Below, in pieces: positions 45,432 to 58,334 of a stretch of 64,000 nt of DNA. This DNA comes from Beijerinckiaceae bacterium (GTDB lineage Bacteria > Pseudomonadota > Alphaproteobacteria > Rhizobiales > Beijerinckiaceae), in contig CANJVX010000010.1 in assembly GCA_947478405.1 (NCBI GenBank), positions 1 to 64,000 of the forward strand, read 5' to 3'. Position 1 is the first letter of the stretch; each line of letters starts with the position of its first letter. The notes under the pieces were generated by a model. It had not been told where the DNA came from, made no database searches, and saw nothing but the letters and a program-made list of their open reading frames with translations. Both the position numbers and the translations under genes were made by a program.

Positions 45432-47393
45432 CTACTGGACTTGGACCTTATAGGGCGCGCGGCTGCCCGCACTTGGCGGCATGGGCAACCAGGCCCCGAC
45501 CGGAGGCGGGGCCAGGGGATCATTGCGGTCAAACCCCCGCACCACGCGGGGTAGGCCCGCCCCCGCGGTGGGTCCACGAGCCAGTAGCTGAACCTGTGAA
45601 ATACGCCCGCCCTCCCCATCGGCAGGGCCCGACCCGACAAAAGTGATCCAGTATAACCCCGCACGATCCACTTTGAAGACGATCTCGCGGGGCACGGGGG
45701 TTCCCGCGGGGGCATCGGCGCAGAAATCAACGCCATTATTGATTATGGGCAGGCGCGGCAACCGATCCGACTTCAGGTCACGCTCGCTGACGCGCGACGA
45801 TGTGAACCATTCCGCACGTTCTCCCTCGCCCTGTCCGGCAACTTCGGGATGGAGGGAGGCAAAATCTGGATCGATATGCACGGAAACGCGCCGTGTATCT
45901 GCACCCCGTACGCGCGCCAGGCGCTGCAAGGCCGCATCGAGGCTGAAATAATTGCAGGCTGCCACAGCAACCAATGAGGCGGTCGTGCTGAAATTGTAAC
46001 GCAGGGCATAAAAACCCGGCACGAGCAAAAAGGGACGCGCCATGGCCCGGTTCTCGAAAGCGCCATTGGCGGCCCGCACATCCAGCTCGACAAATCCCGG
46101 TACGCCCTCACGCCCGGTGCGATAGGTGACATTGTTCTGCGGCCAGACTGTCCATCCCGTCGGCGACCAAGCCCAACCGCTTTTGCTCCGCGCAGGCGAA
46201 ACCGCAATCGGATTTGCACCTTCAGCCACAAAATTATCTTCAAACAGAAGCTCGTCAGCACGCCAAGGAAATTGGCTGATGCTGGCGCGGGGCGATCCAT
46301 CGTCATGGGCGCAAGGCTCACGACAGATCACGATATTGGCCACAGCCGCACCTATGCCGTCAGAGGCGCCCTCCGCATGGAAGGCAATCCAGTAATCACC
46401 GCGCGTAACAATATCGATTTTGATGACACGCTCGATCCATCTGCCACCTGAGGAATAGCAAGCATCCACCCGGTTGCCGGAGGCAAAAGTCACATCGCTC
46501 GCCGGCGGCTTGCCGGAATCGGGCACAAGATGCACCGAGAGCTGACTTGTGTTGCCAGACAATGATTTGTCGCGCGTGGCAATCCAGGCAAGATCGTCCT
46601 CGCGTGTCGTACACAGCCACGCGGGTGCCAGCATTTCATTGCGACCCTGCTCGCGGTACCAATAGCGTAACTGATGCATCCCCGGATCGGCGGCAAATTT
46701 CTTGGCGATAAAACTATTGCCAATTCCCACATCCAGCTCGACAGCCACTTTGACATCCAACGGCTTTTCGCCGCCATATCGAGTGGCATCGACCAATTGC
46801 ATGATCGGCGATCCGTTCGCCCGCGGGCGCGCGCTGGAAACCCAACCGCTCACTGGCGACAGTGTCTTCGAACCAGCAGCCTGCACCTCCTTCTCATAAT
46901 CGCCGAACCGATCATCAATCAAGGAATCGCGCGCGACCCATGTGGCGCTGGCCATTCCATGCAGGGCGAGGTCACGAAAGCCCAAGAGCCGCAGGAAGAT
47001 CGTGGGCTGGGCCGCGTCAAACTCAAAGGTCGCAATGAATGTGTTGGGCTCGTCCCCACGCTCCAGCCGGAAGCTTGTTTTCACATTGCGCACATTGGGC
47101 TTCTGCGCATTAAACACCATGTCCGCGCGCCCTCGTCCACGCTCCATCATTTCTTCAGGCTGCACACCCGGAGAAATGGCCCGCAATGCCCGGCTTTGTG
47201 CTACGGCGGCAGCGGCAGCCGATTGTGCGGCCACATCAAGCTTCTGGCGCGCCTGATAGGACATGCCAAAATCAAGCGCGCCACCGGCGGACATCATCAC
47301 GAGCACGAGCACGACGACAGCCCCCAACGGCATATTGCCAATCTGGCGCGCGCGCAGCTCCTGCCACATCCGAAAAATCCAATTCATGGACAT
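45432..47393 (-). CDS. TadG-like pilus-assembly protein with large C-terminal ectodomain
   Basis: A 653-aa protein. Residues about 20-60 form the Flp-pilus TadG-like N-terminal domain: a membrane helix (GAVVVLVLVMMSAGGAL), then DFGMSYQARQKLDVAAQSAAAAA, the usual signature. The remaining 560 residues are predicted to be outside the membrane, rich in beta strands and aromatic residues, and contain no von Willebrand A domain that I can see. Several segments recur in style (RADELLFEDNFV, GREGVPGFVELDVRAANG, VPREIVFKVDRAGLYWITFVG and TRGDYWIAFHAEG), hinting at repeated jelly-roll or pre-peptidase-like modules. It overlaps the preceding TadE-like gene by 10 bp, and GAGG precedes its start. Function beyond a surface or pseudopilus role is unknown. 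Confidence 0.72.
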   Translation of the reverse strand: MSMNWIFRMWQELRARQIGNMPLGAVVVLVLVMMSAGGALDFGMSYQARQKLDVAAQSAAAAAVAQSRALRAISPGVQPEEMMERGRGRADMVFNAQKPNVRNVKTSFRLERGDEPNTFIATFEFDAAQPTIFLRLLGFRDLALHGMASATWVARDSLIDDRFGDYEKEVQAAGSKTLSPVSGWVSSARPRANGSPIMQLVDATRYGGEKPLDVKVAVELDVGIGNSFIAKKFAADPGMHQLRYWYREQGRNEMLAPAWLCTTREDDLAWIATRDKSLSGNTSQLSVHLVPDSGKPPASDVTFASGNRVDACYSSGGRWIERVIKIDIVTRGDYWIAFHAEGASDGIGAAVANIVICREPCAHDDGSPRASISQFPWRADELLFEDNFVAEGANPIAVSPARSKSGWAWSPTGWTVWPQNNVTYRTGREGVPGFVELDVRAANGAFENRAMARPFLLVPGFYALRYNFSTTASLVAVAACNYFSLDAALQRLARVRGADTRRVSVHIDPDFASLHPEVAGQGEGERAEWFTSSRVSERDLKSDRLPRLPIINNGVDFCADAPAGTPVPREIVFKVDRAGLYWITFVGSGPADGEGGRISQVQLLARGPTAGAGLPRVVRGFDRNDPLAPPPVGAWLPMPPSAGSRAPYKVQVQ

Positions 47394-48055
47394 GGCGAAA
47401 CCTCATTGGCGAGGCCGAAAGGATTGATCGGCAGATCGCCAAAGGGCGGGACAAAATAGGCCTCACGCACAAGGCTGCGTTGACCCACAACAGAGGCTGG
47501 ATAGGCAGGCTTGTAATCATAAGCCAGCGTGACTGCCAGAAGGGTACCGCCCTTGAACAGGCGGGCCGGAAGCGACTGCGGCGCAGGCGTCTCTGAGCCA
47601 GGCGTCACCACCCCACAGGCGCGCAGAAGACCATTGGACTGCAGCAGAGCGCGCGAACCAGCCGTGCCGCCATCCCATGTCCAGACGACACGGGCGCGCG
47701 CATAGGTACAATCGCCTACACATTCGGGATCGGTCGGCTCGAAACGCACAACACTTGTCTGAACGCCCAGCAGGCTGCGCCATTGCATGCCCCCGAGCGC
47801 CGGCGCTTCAGGAAACAGCCAGTAGAGCGCACGCGCATCATCGCTCCAATTGGCATCACGCAAGGCATCGGCGCGCTGACCCATGACAGCAGCAAGCCCC
47901 TCGGCTGCCTGCCCCAAATGCCGCGCGAAGATGCTGTAGCGCTGCAGCTCCGACCCGTTGACCATGACAAGCAGGAGAATGATCATGATGAATGTGGATT
48001 CCACCAAAGTGAAGCCACGCTCATCGGCGCGAAAGCGCTGCAGACTGGCCAGCAT
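47384..48055 (-). CDS. TadE-like pseudopilin with prepilin-type GFTLVE motif
   Basis: A 223-aa protein with a near-perfect type IV prepilin motif: a short basic leader ending in DERGFTLVES followed by a hydrophobic helix (FIMIILLLVMVNG). Cleavage after the Gly by a prepilin peptidase is expected; the +5 Glu is present. The mature part has four cysteines, one pair close together (CVGDC) near residue 110. The start at 48055 is one base after the stop of the previous gene; a longer in-frame reading that runs back through that gene is rejected. It is the middle gene of the three-gene operon. Confidence 0.75.
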   Translation of the reverse strand: MLASLQRFRADERGFTLVESTFIMIILLLVMVNGSELQRYSIFARHLGQAAEGLAAVMGQRADALRDANWSDDARALYWLFPEAPALGGMQWRSLLGVQTSVVRFEPTDPECVGDCTYARARVVWTWDGGTAGSRALLQSNGLLRACGVVTPGSETPAPQSLPARLFKGGTLLAVTLAYDYKPAYPASVVGQRSLVREAYFVPPFGDLPINPFGLANEVSPCP

Positions 48056-48056
48056 G

Positions 48057-48575
48057 TCAGCAGGCCCCCGCCAAAACATTCGGCCCATTGCGCAAAGCAA
48101 ATGATGCAACATAATGGCGATTACTGTCCGCCAAGACACCCGCCCAGATGCGGGACAGAAAAGGCATCGGATAGGCGAGCTGCAACAACAAAGCCTCGCG
48201 CGGCTCTCCCGAGCACCACCGTGTCGCCTGAACATTGTCAGGCGAGATCATCCCCTCAGAGGCCAGCCCAGCCAGATTTACCACAACGCGCTCACAGGTG
48301 AGGGTGGGAACGGACGGGCACACAAACTGATCACGGAAAGATTGCGCGGAATGAGCCGCAGGATCGATCTGTCCCGCGCGCATTTGCACGATAAGCGCCT
48401 GTCCCGTTAGCTCGATCTGCTGGAACGTGATGTAATTGGCCGCCATATCGGCGACGAACAAAAGCACAGCGAGAAGCGGGGCTGCCGCAAGGGCAAACTC
48501 CACCGCGATCGCACCCTCACTGGCCCGACGAAAACCGACCAGAACGCGCCTGAAAAAAACATGGCGAAAAGCCAT
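48057..48575 (-). CDS. TadE-family pilus assembly protein
   Basis: A 172-aa TadE-like pseudopilin. The TadE signature EGAIAVEFALAAAPLLAVLLFV lies at residues 20-41 with the Glu expected at +5 after processing, followed by a soluble domain with cysteines at about 86, 94, 120 and 172. TadE proteins are minor pseudopilins of Flp/Tad pili, processed by TadV. It is first in the tadE-tadE-tadG operon. None of the Tad ATPase, platform, secretin or Flp pilin genes are in the window, so the products depend on a machinery encoded elsewhere or serve another purpose. Confidence 0.82.
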   Translation of the reverse strand: MAFRHVFFRRVLVGFRRASEGAIAVEFALAAAPLLAVLLFVADMAANYITFQQIELTGQALIVQMRAGQIDPAAHSAQSFRDQFVCPSVPTLTCERVVVNLAGLASEGMISPDNVQATRWCSGEPREALLLQLAYPMPFLSRIWAGVLADSNRHYVASFALRNGPNVLAGAC

Positions 48576-48812
48576 CGTGATCCCGAAATGAACAAAAGAA
48601 AATAAAAAGCCGTCTATCTATGCCCGAAAACGCTAACAAAACTCATAACAAGCGGCCAAGGTTCCGTAACGTCATATGAAAAAAGGATCAAAATTGCACA
48701 GCAAGCCCGACTCACATTGCCAAACAACATAAGAGCGGGAAAGCACAGAAAACAATGTCCGGCCTGTTCTGATAAGGATGACAAGGCCCTGACCGCAGGC
48801 TAGGAGAAGGAC

Positions 48813-49193
48813 ATGCTGCTGTCGCGCCAAATCTCCGCCTTCGTGATTGTTGGGCTTTTTGCCGTGATCGCCCATTACGGGGCTTTGATCGCGCTGGTTG
48901 AAATCTTTCACTGGGACGCTGTGCCTGCGACACTCGTTGGATATCTGTGCGGCGGTGTGGCGTCCTATGCGCTCAATCGTCGGCACACGTTCGAAAGTGA
49001 ACGTACTCATCAGGAAGCGGTATGGCGCTTCGCAGCCGTGGCCGGAATCGGGTTTTTGATCACGGGCGGTTTAATGTCTTTTTTCGTAGGGAAAATGCTT
49101 ATTCCTTATCTACTTGCACAAGCTCTAACGACAGGCATTGTCCAGTTCTGGAGTTTTCTCGGCAACAAGTTGTGGACATTCCGCGAGACCTGA
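48813..49193 (+). CDS. GtrA family membrane protein
   Basis: A 126-aa protein with four membrane helices, typical of the GtrA/DPMS family: ISAFVIVGLFAVIAHYGALI, then VGYLCGGVASYALNRRHTF, FAAVAGIGFLITGGLM and QFWSFLGNKLWTF. Family members flip polyprenyl-phosphate-linked sugars or assist membrane glycosyltransferases. AGGAGAAGGAC precedes the start. The upstream 237 bp between it and the divergent TadE gene are A/T-rich. No glycosyltransferase is adjacent. Confidence 0.88.
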   Translation: MLLSRQISAFVIVGLFAVIAHYGALIALVEIFHWDAVPATLVGYLCGGVASYALNRRHTFESERTHQEAVWRFAAVAGIGFLITGGLMSFFVGKMLIPYLLAQALTTGIVQFWSFLGNKLWTFRET

Positions 49194-49237
49194 CGTCATG
49201 ATTGCTGCATTGCGCATCATGAATTTCAAATCAGGCC

Positions 49238-49468
49238 ATGGAAATTTTTCGTTTGATGTTTTTAACAACGGCTTTTGTTGCCTTGACGCTGGTCCACGCC
49301 ACTTTGTTCATCTGGGATGAGGGCGTGAAAATCTGGTCAGGCAGCACCGGTGACGGCTGGCACATCGAGTGCGTCTATTACACGCCATTCCGATTGTTCA
49401 GTCAGGAGGTTTTTTTCGGACAGGATTGCCCTCCGCGCATCATCGCGCGGGCACCACCTCGAACTTAG
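49238..49468 (+). CDS. Hypothetical small membrane or secreted protein
   Basis: A possible 76-aa protein 45 bp after gtrA. It opens with a hydrophobic segment ([22 protein letters not shown]) that could be a signal or membrane anchor, followed by a short polar tail with two cysteines. CAGG precedes the ATG. Its end overlaps the convergent hemF stop by 4 bp, a spacing seen several times in this window, which supports a real gene. I recognise no family. Confidence 0.45.
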   Translation: MEIFRLMFLTTAFVALTLVHATLFIWDEGVKIWSGSTGDGWHIECVYYTPFRLFSQEVFFGQDCPPRIIARAPPRT

Positions 49469-50376
49469 GGCCATTTCACGGTTGGAGGCATGGATGACAG
49501 GATGGAATCGACGTTGCCGCCCGTTTTCAGTCCGAAAATCGTTCCGCGATCATAAAGCAGATTGAATTCGACATAGCGACCACGGCGCACCTGCTGCTCG
49601 TAACGCATCTCATCCGACCAAGGCTTGACCATATTGGCGCGCGCAATCTGCGGATAGACTGACACGAAGGTCTCGCCAACATCGCGCGTCAGAGCAAAGT
49701 CCTTATCCCACGCACTATTATCTGCGTCGCCAGCTGAATTGAGATAATCATAGAAAATACCACCAATGCCGCGCGGCTCGCTGCGATGCGGCAGCCAGAA
49801 ATATTCTTCGCACCAGGCTTTATATTTCGGATAATCGGCGATCTCGTGACGACCACAGCAGGCTTCAAATGCCGCATGAAACGCTTTTGTATCGTCATCT
49901 TCCTGATTGCGGCGCGCCATCATCACAGGCGTGAGATCAGCGCCCCCGCCAAACCAGACTTTCGATGTGACGACAAAGCGCGTGTTCATATGTACGGTCG
50001 GCGCATTGGGGTTCCACGGATGCGCGATCAGCGAAATGCCCGACGCCCAGAATCGCGGATCTTCAGCCGCACCGGGAATCTGTTTTGCGAATTCCGGCGC
50101 GAATGTTCCAAAGACGGTCGAGGTGTGAATACCCGCCTTTTCAAAGAAACGCCCATGCAACATACCCATCCGGCCACCCCCGCCAGGCTGCCCATCATGA
50201 TTGTCGCGCGTCCAAGGCTTGCGCTCGAAACGGCCGGGCGCTTTGGGCGCATCTGGATGAAGGTGCATATCGGCCGCATCTTCCAACGCTTCGAAAGCGG
50301 CGATGATCTTGTCCTGCAAGCTTTCGAACCATGCTTTTGCCTGAGCCTGACGCTGCGCCAAAACTTGATCGCTCAT
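49465..50376 (-). CDS. hemF: Oxygen-dependent coproporphyrinogen-III oxidase HemF
   Basis: The aerobic heme-synthesis step from coproporphyrinogen III to protoporphyrinogen IX, with O2 as acceptor. It has 303 aa. Family blocks are [20 protein letters not shown] near residues 65-85, [16 protein letters not shown] near 118, [10 protein letters not shown] near 140 and [20 protein letters not shown] near 265. The start overlaps the trmL stop by 4 bp (ATGA), so trmL-hemF is one operon. It supplies heme for the adjacent cytochrome bc1 genes. Confidence 0.97.
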   Translation of the reverse strand: MSDQVLAQRQAQAKAWFESLQDKIIAAFEALEDAADMHLHPDAPKAPGRFERKPWTRDNHDGQPGGGGRMGMLHGRFFEKAGIHTSTVFGTFAPEFAKQIPGAAEDPRFWASGISLIAHPWNPNAPTVHMNTRFVVTSKVWFGGGADLTPVMMARRNQEDDDTKAFHAAFEACCGRHEIADYPKYKAWCEEYFWLPHRSEPRGIGGIFYDYLNSAGDADNSAWDKDFALTRDVGETFVSVYPQIARANMVKPWSDEMRYEQQVRRGRYVEFNLLYDRGTIFGLKTGGNVDSILSSMPPTVKWP

Positions 50377-50876
50377 TCTTTTTCCTTCCCCAATTGGCGC
50401 AAGGCCTCGCCCATCACCATGGCAGCCGCCACAGCAACATTGAGCGAACGCAATTCTGCCCGGATCGGAATCACGACCCGCGCATTGGCAGCATCATGAA
50501 CCTGATCTGGCACACCAGCCGATTCTCGGCCGACCAAGAGTATGTCGCCCGGCAGATAGCTGAAATCTCTATAGTCGACAGCGCCCTTGGTGGTCAGCAG
50601 GACAAGCCTGCGGCCAGCCTCCGCCCGCCAGCCCTCAAAAGCGGTGAAGGAGACGTGCCGGTCAATGGGCACTTGGTCGAGATAATCCATCCCCGCCCGA
50701 CGGAAGTTCCGGTCAGAAACAGGAAATCCCGCAGGCTCGATCACGGCCACATCGACCCCCAGACAGGCACAGGTCCGAAACATAGTCCCCGCATTTTGGG
50801 GAATATCCGGCTGGTAGAGGGCAAGCGTCAGGCGGCCGGCGGGTGCCGCGGAGGACAGGCGATCAGGGTTCATCAT
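50373..50876 (-). CDS. trmL: tRNA (cytidine(34)-2'-O)-methyltransferase TrmL
   Basis: A SPOUT-fold methyltransferase (167 aa) that modifies the wobble ribose of leucine tRNAs. The opening [23 protein letters not shown] and the central [21 protein letters not shown] match the family. The knot region [11 protein letters not shown] near 113 and [21 protein letters not shown] near 133 form the SAM site. It is short and lacks the extra N-terminal domain of the TrmH type, which supports TrmL. It heads the trmL-hemF operon. Confidence 0.93.
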   Translation of the reverse strand: MMNPDRLSSAAPAGRLTLALYQPDIPQNAGTMFRTCACLGVDVAVIEPAGFPVSDRNFRRAGMDYLDQVPIDRHVSFTAFEGWRAEAGRRLVLLTTKGAVDYRDFSYLPGDILLVGRESAGVPDQVHDAANARVVIPIRAELRSLNVAVAAAMVMGEALRQLGKEKE

Positions 50877-51237
50877 CGGGGCGGGGCGGCGGGCCTCAAA
50901 CAGGGTTTCGGACGCCCCTCCCCCAAGGGGATGATCAGGCAGGTGAAAACACGCATTGGACTAACCCATGTCACGGGGCTGTGACTATAGACAAGCGGGG
51001 CGAAGGGTGCGAAAGAACGCCCGCTCGAGAGCGGATTCTCCCCGCCGCAGGCCGTTTTTAACGGCTCCGGTGGCGATGGGTCGCATTGCCGCAACCGGGT
51101 GCCAGCCGTATTCCTTCGGCCGGCGAAAAGTCAGGCCTCACGGCCGCTTTTCAACGATGCCCCTCCGCAGGCCACCGGCGCCCGATGGCGACCCCTGCGC
51201 GTTGCGGCTGATGATGGCATGAATTTGGGGGTTAATC
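50877..51237. promoter_or_regulatory. Gene-free region with candidate petABC promoter and leader
   Basis: This 361-bp spacer lies between divergent trmL and petA. An inverted repeat GTCAC-N6-GTGAC (50970-50985) directly abuts TATAGA (50986-50991), a -10-like hexamer on the plus strand about 247 bp before petA. Further down, GCCGTT-TTT-AACGGC (about 51050-51064) forms a small hairpin. No coding frame is convincing. The palindrome may bind a regulator of bc1 expression; this is inference. Confidence 0.35.
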
Positions 51238-51756
51238 GTGGCAGAAGCAACGACGGTCGAGCCGACCCGCAGGGACTTTCTTTACATCGCCACCGGCGCA
51301 GTTGCGGCGGTTGGCGCTGGTTCAGTGGCCTGGCCGCTGATCCATCAGATGAACCCCGATGCCTCGACGCTTGCTTTGGCGTCGACCGAAGTCGACCTAG
51401 CGGCTCTGCCCGCTGGCGGCATCATGACCGTGAAATGGCGCGGCAAGCCGGTGTTCGTGCGTCACCGCACAGCCAAAGAAATTCAGGAAGCGCAGGCGAC
51501 CCCGCTCTCCCAGCTGCCCGACCCGCAGAATGATGCTGATCGCGTCAAAAAGCCGGAATGGCTGATCGTGACCGGCGTCTGCACGCATCTGGGTTGCGTG
51601 CCGCTCGGCCATTCGGGCGATTATGACGGTTGGTTCTGCCCCTGCCATGGTTCGCATTACGATACGTCGGGACGCATCCGTAAGGGTCCGGCGCCGCGCA
51701 ATCTCGAAGTGCCCCAGTACCAGTTTGTCACCGACGCGAAGGTTCGTATCGGCTGA
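51238..51756 (+). CDS. petA: Ubiquinol-cytochrome c reductase iron-sulfur subunit (Rieske) PetA
   Basis: The Rieske [2Fe-2S] subunit of cytochrome bc1, 172 aa. It carries electrons from ubiquinol to cytochrome c1 in the inner membrane. A Tat motif (TRRDFLYIATGAVAAVG) begins the single membrane anchor. The cluster ligands lie in CTHLGC near 121 and CPCHGSH near 141. The start is GTG at 51238 with GGGGG upstream, and no better ATG occurs in frame. It is first in the petABC operon. Confidence 0.97.
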   Translation: MAEATTVEPTRRDFLYIATGAVAAVGAGSVAWPLIHQMNPDASTLALASTEVDLAALPAGGIMTVKWRGKPVFVRHRTAKEIQEAQATPLSQLPDPQNDADRVKKPEWLIVTGVCTHLGCVPLGHSGDYDGWFCPCHGSHYDTSGRIRKGPAPRNLEVPQYQFVTDAKVRIG

Positions 51757-51835
51757 TTCATTCAGACATGGGCTCGCGCCCGGGTTGAGCGCTTCACCGC
51801 GCTGACGAGACAAGACATCGAAACGAGTGAATGAC

Positions 51836-53113
51836 ATGAGCGGACCTTCAACCTACGTCCCCAAGAGTGCCATCGGTCGCTGGTTCGAGAGCCGGCTTCC
51901 TATCATGGGGCTGATGCACTCATCCTTCGTGGCCTATCCGACCCCGAAGAACCTCAATTACTTCTGGACCTTCGGCGGCATCCTCTCGCTGATGCTCGGC
52001 GTGCAGATCATCACCGGAATCGTGCTGGCGATGCATTACACGCCGCATGTCGATTACGCTTTCCAGTCGGTAGAGCACATCATGCGCGACGTGAACTGGG
52101 GCTGGTTCCTGCGCTACACCCATGCGAATGGCGCCTCGATGTTCTTCATCGCCGTCTATATTCACATGCTGCGCGGCCTTTACTTCGGCTCCTACAAGGC
52201 GCCGCGTGAAGTGCTCTGGATCCTCGGCGTTGTCATCTTCTTGCTGATGATGGCCACTGCCTTCATGGGCTACGTTCTCCCTTGGGGCCAGATGTCCTTC
52301 TGGGGCGCGACCGTTATCACCAACCTGTTCTCGGCCATTCCGCTGGTGGGTGAATCCATCACGACCTGGCTGTGGGGCGGCTACTCGGTCGACAATCCGA
52401 CGCTGAACCGCTTCTTCTCGCTCCACTACCTGCTCCCCTTTATGATCGCAGCCGTTGTCGTGCTGCATGTTTGGGCTCTGCATGTGTCGGGTCAGAACAA
52501 TCCGACGGGCGTCGAAGTGAAAGATGTGAAGCGCGACACTGTGCCCTTCACGCCTTACGCGACCATCAAGGATGGTTTCGCCATGGTGGTGTTCCTGGCT
52601 TTCTTCAGCTGGTTCATCTTCTATGTCCCAAACTATCTCGGCCATCCCGACAATTACATCGACGCCAACCCGATGGTGACGCCTGCGCATATCGTGCCGG
52701 AATGGTACTTCCTGCCCTTCTACGCAATCCTGCGCGCCATCCCCGACAAGCTCGGTGGTGTCATTGCCATGTTTGGCTCGATTGCCGTACTGGCCTTCCT
52801 GCCATGGCTTGATACGTCACGCGTGAAATCGGCCAGCTATCGCCCGGTCTACCGCGTTTTCTTCTGGGTCTTCGTGGTCTGCGGCATTGGCCTTGGCTAT
52901 CTTGGCGCCATGCCGGCAGAGGGTGGCTATGTGATCGCTTCGCGTATCTTCACCGTCTATTACTTCGCCTTCTTCCTCATCATCATGCCGCTCTTGGGCC
53001 TCTTCGAGACACCCAAACCCCTGCCTGCGTCCATTGCGGATTCGGTGTTGGCGCGTGGTGGTTCAGCGAGTGCTGTTGCGGCTGGTGCCGCGCATGCACC
53101 CGAAAACAAGTAA
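51836..53113 (+). CDS. petB: Cytochrome b subunit of the bc1 complex PetB
   Basis: The membrane core of cytochrome bc1 (425 aa). Eight helices bind hemes bL and bH and form the two quinone sites. The Qo-site motif PEWYFLPFY is intact near residue 285, and [18 protein letters not shown] and LHYLLPFMI carry heme-proximal residues. The C-terminus is extended by an Ala-rich tail. The ATG at 51836 is preferred over a GTG three codons earlier because GAGTGA lies at the right distance. It is separated from petA by 79 bp and from petC by 18 bp. Confidence 0.97.
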   Translation: MSGPSTYVPKSAIGRWFESRLPIMGLMHSSFVAYPTPKNLNYFWTFGGILSLMLGVQIITGIVLAMHYTPHVDYAFQSVEHIMRDVNWGWFLRYTHANGASMFFIAVYIHMLRGLYFGSYKAPREVLWILGVVIFLLMMATAFMGYVLPWGQMSFWGATVITNLFSAIPLVGESITTWLWGGYSVDNPTLNRFFSLHYLLPFMIAAVVVLHVWALHVSGQNNPTGVEVKDVKRDTVPFTPYATIKDGFAMVVFLAFFSWFIFYVPNYLGHPDNYIDANPMVTPAHIVPEWYFLPFYAILRAIPDKLGGVIAMFGSIAVLAFLPWLDTSRVKSASYRPVYRVFFWVFVVCGIGLGYLGAMPAEGGYVIASRIFTVYYFAFFLIIMPLLGLFETPKPLPASIADSVLARGGSASAVAAGAAHAPENK

Positions 53114-53131
53114 GGCTGATTGAGGGACATG

Positions 53132-53965
53132 ATGACAATGATCAAGACCAAACTCAGCCTCACCATTCTCGGCCTTGCGTCGGCTCTCGTCGCGGGTCCG
53201 GTTCTCGCCGCTGGCGGTCATGACACCATGCTGCCCGAGCGGCAGCCATGGAGCTTTGCGGGAGCGTTCGGCAAATTCGATCGCGCCCAGCTGCAGCGCG
53301 GCTTCCAGGTCTATCGGGAAGTCTGCTCCAACTGCCATTCGCTGAAGCGCGTGGCCTTCCGCAATCTGTCGGAAGAAGGCGGCCCGCAATTCTCGGAAGC
53401 GCAGATCAAGGCGCTCGCTGCGGAATACAAGATCAAGGATGGCCCGAATGATTCGGGTGACATGTTTGAGCGTCCCGGACGCCCGTCAGACAAGTTCCCG
53501 GCTCCCTTCGCCAACCCTGAAGCAGCACGCGCGGCACTTGGCGCAGCTCCGCCTGACTTCTCGCTGCTCGCCAAGGCGCGCGGCTATTCACGCGGCTTCC
53601 CGCTCTTCCTGGTTGACGCTCTGCCGATTCCCGGTGGCGCCTATCAGGAACATGGCCCCGATTACATTGTGGCTTTGTTGAACGGCTATTCCAAAGCGGA
53701 TGATCCGAATTGGAACGATTATATGCCCGGCAACAAGATCGCCATGGCAGCCCCGCTCGCCGATGGCGCGGTGGATTACACAGACGGTTCGCCCAAGACG
53801 CTGCTGCAATATTCGCGTGACGTTTCGGCATTCATGATGTGGGCTGCCGAGCCGAAGCTCGAAGAACGCAAAAAGACGGGCTTCCGCGCCCTGGCCTTCC
53901 TGCTCGTCTTCGCCGGCCTCCTCTACTACACGAAGAAGAAAGTCTGGGCCGACGTCGCCCATTGA
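53132..53965 (+). CDS. petC: Cytochrome c1 PetC
   Basis: The heme-c subunit of cytochrome bc1 (277 aa). A Sec signal peptide (SLTILGLASALVAGPVLAA) exports it. The heme motif CSNCH lies near residue 68, and the sixth-ligand methionine is expected in KIAMAAPLAD near 205. A C-terminal membrane helix (FRALAFLLVFAGLLYY) anchors it. The start at 53132 has GAGG six bases upstream; ATG 53129 and TTG 53120 are in-frame alternatives. The operon ends at a strong terminator. Confidence 0.97.
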   Translation: MTMIKTKLSLTILGLASALVAGPVLAAGGHDTMLPERQPWSFAGAFGKFDRAQLQRGFQVYREVCSNCHSLKRVAFRNLSEEGGPQFSEAQIKALAAEYKIKDGPNDSGDMFERPGRPSDKFPAPFANPEAARAALGAAPPDFSLLAKARGYSRGFPLFLVDALPIPGGAYQEHGPDYIVALLNGYSKADDPNWNDYMPGNKIAMAAPLADGAVDYTDGSPKTLLQYSRDVSAFMMWAAEPKLEERKKTGFRALAFLLVFAGLLYYTKKKVWADVAH

Positions 53966-53987
53966 TCTCTGTCTTTTTGCAAGAAAC

Positions 53988-54017
53988 AAAAGGCCCCGGT
54001 TTTCCGGGGCCTTTTTT
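53988..54017 (+). terminator. Rho-independent terminator of petABC
   Basis: Perfect 12-bp stem (AAAAGGCCCCGG / CCGGGGCCTTTT, loop TTTT) with six T. Confidence 0.93.
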
Positions 54018-54033
54018 GTTAGCCACGCACCTA

Positions 54034-54076
54034 ACCTTCTCCCAAAGGGAGAAGGTGGCGGCGGAGCCGCCGGATG
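54034..54076. repeat. Second-type hairpin repeat, left copy
   Basis: ACCTTCTCCC-AAA-GGGAGAAGGT followed by GGCGGC-GGA-GCCGCC and GGATGAGGGG. It is the inverted counterpart of the copy at 54139-54193. Confidence 0.7.
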
Positions 54077-54091
54077 AGGGGGTAAAACGCC

Positions 54092-54123
54092 AAAAGGAAA
54101 GGCCCCGTCTCTCGACAGGGCCT
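54092..54123 (-). terminator. Terminator of aatA with GAGA tetraloop
   Basis: On the minus strand AGGCCCTGTC-GAGA-GACGGGGCCT (10 pairs, one U-G) is followed by TTTCCTTTT. The loop is of GNRA type. Confidence 0.75.
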
Positions 54124-54138
54124 CTATTGATTGAGAGG

Positions 54139-54193
54139 GTAACCCCTCACCCCGGCGCGTGCGCGCCGACCCTCTCCCTCTTGGAGAGGGTGG
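54139..54193. repeat. Second-type hairpin repeat, right copy
   Basis: CCCCTCACCCC, GGCGCG-TG-CGCGCC and ACCCTCTCC-CTCTT-GGAGAGGGT, in the opposite orientation to the copy at 54034. The two flank the aatA terminator. Confidence 0.7.
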
Positions 54194-58190
<3,997 letters not shown>

Positions 58191-58196
58191 ACGAGC

Positions 58197-58281
58197 CGTC
58201 ATTGCGAGGAGCAAAGCGACGAAACAGCCCAGAGGCCACACGTGAGACCTTCTGGGTTGCCTCGCTATGCTCGCAATGACG
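58197..58281. repeat. Dispersed palindromic intergenic repeat
   Basis: Full copy directly after uvrB, ends CCGTCATTGCGAGGAGCAAA and CTATGCTCGCAATGACGG. Confidence 0.82.
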
Positions 58282-58302
58282 GCGGAGAGAGCAGGATGCG
58301 AA

Positions 58303-58334
58303 ACGGGCGCCTTTCGGCGCCCGTCTTGTTCTTT
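58303..58334 (+). terminator. Rho-independent terminator of uvrB
   Basis: Perfect 9-bp stem (ACGGGCGCC / GGCGCCCGT, loop TTTC) followed by CTTGTTCTTT. It probably also serves the convergent Tim44-like gene. Confidence 0.75.
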
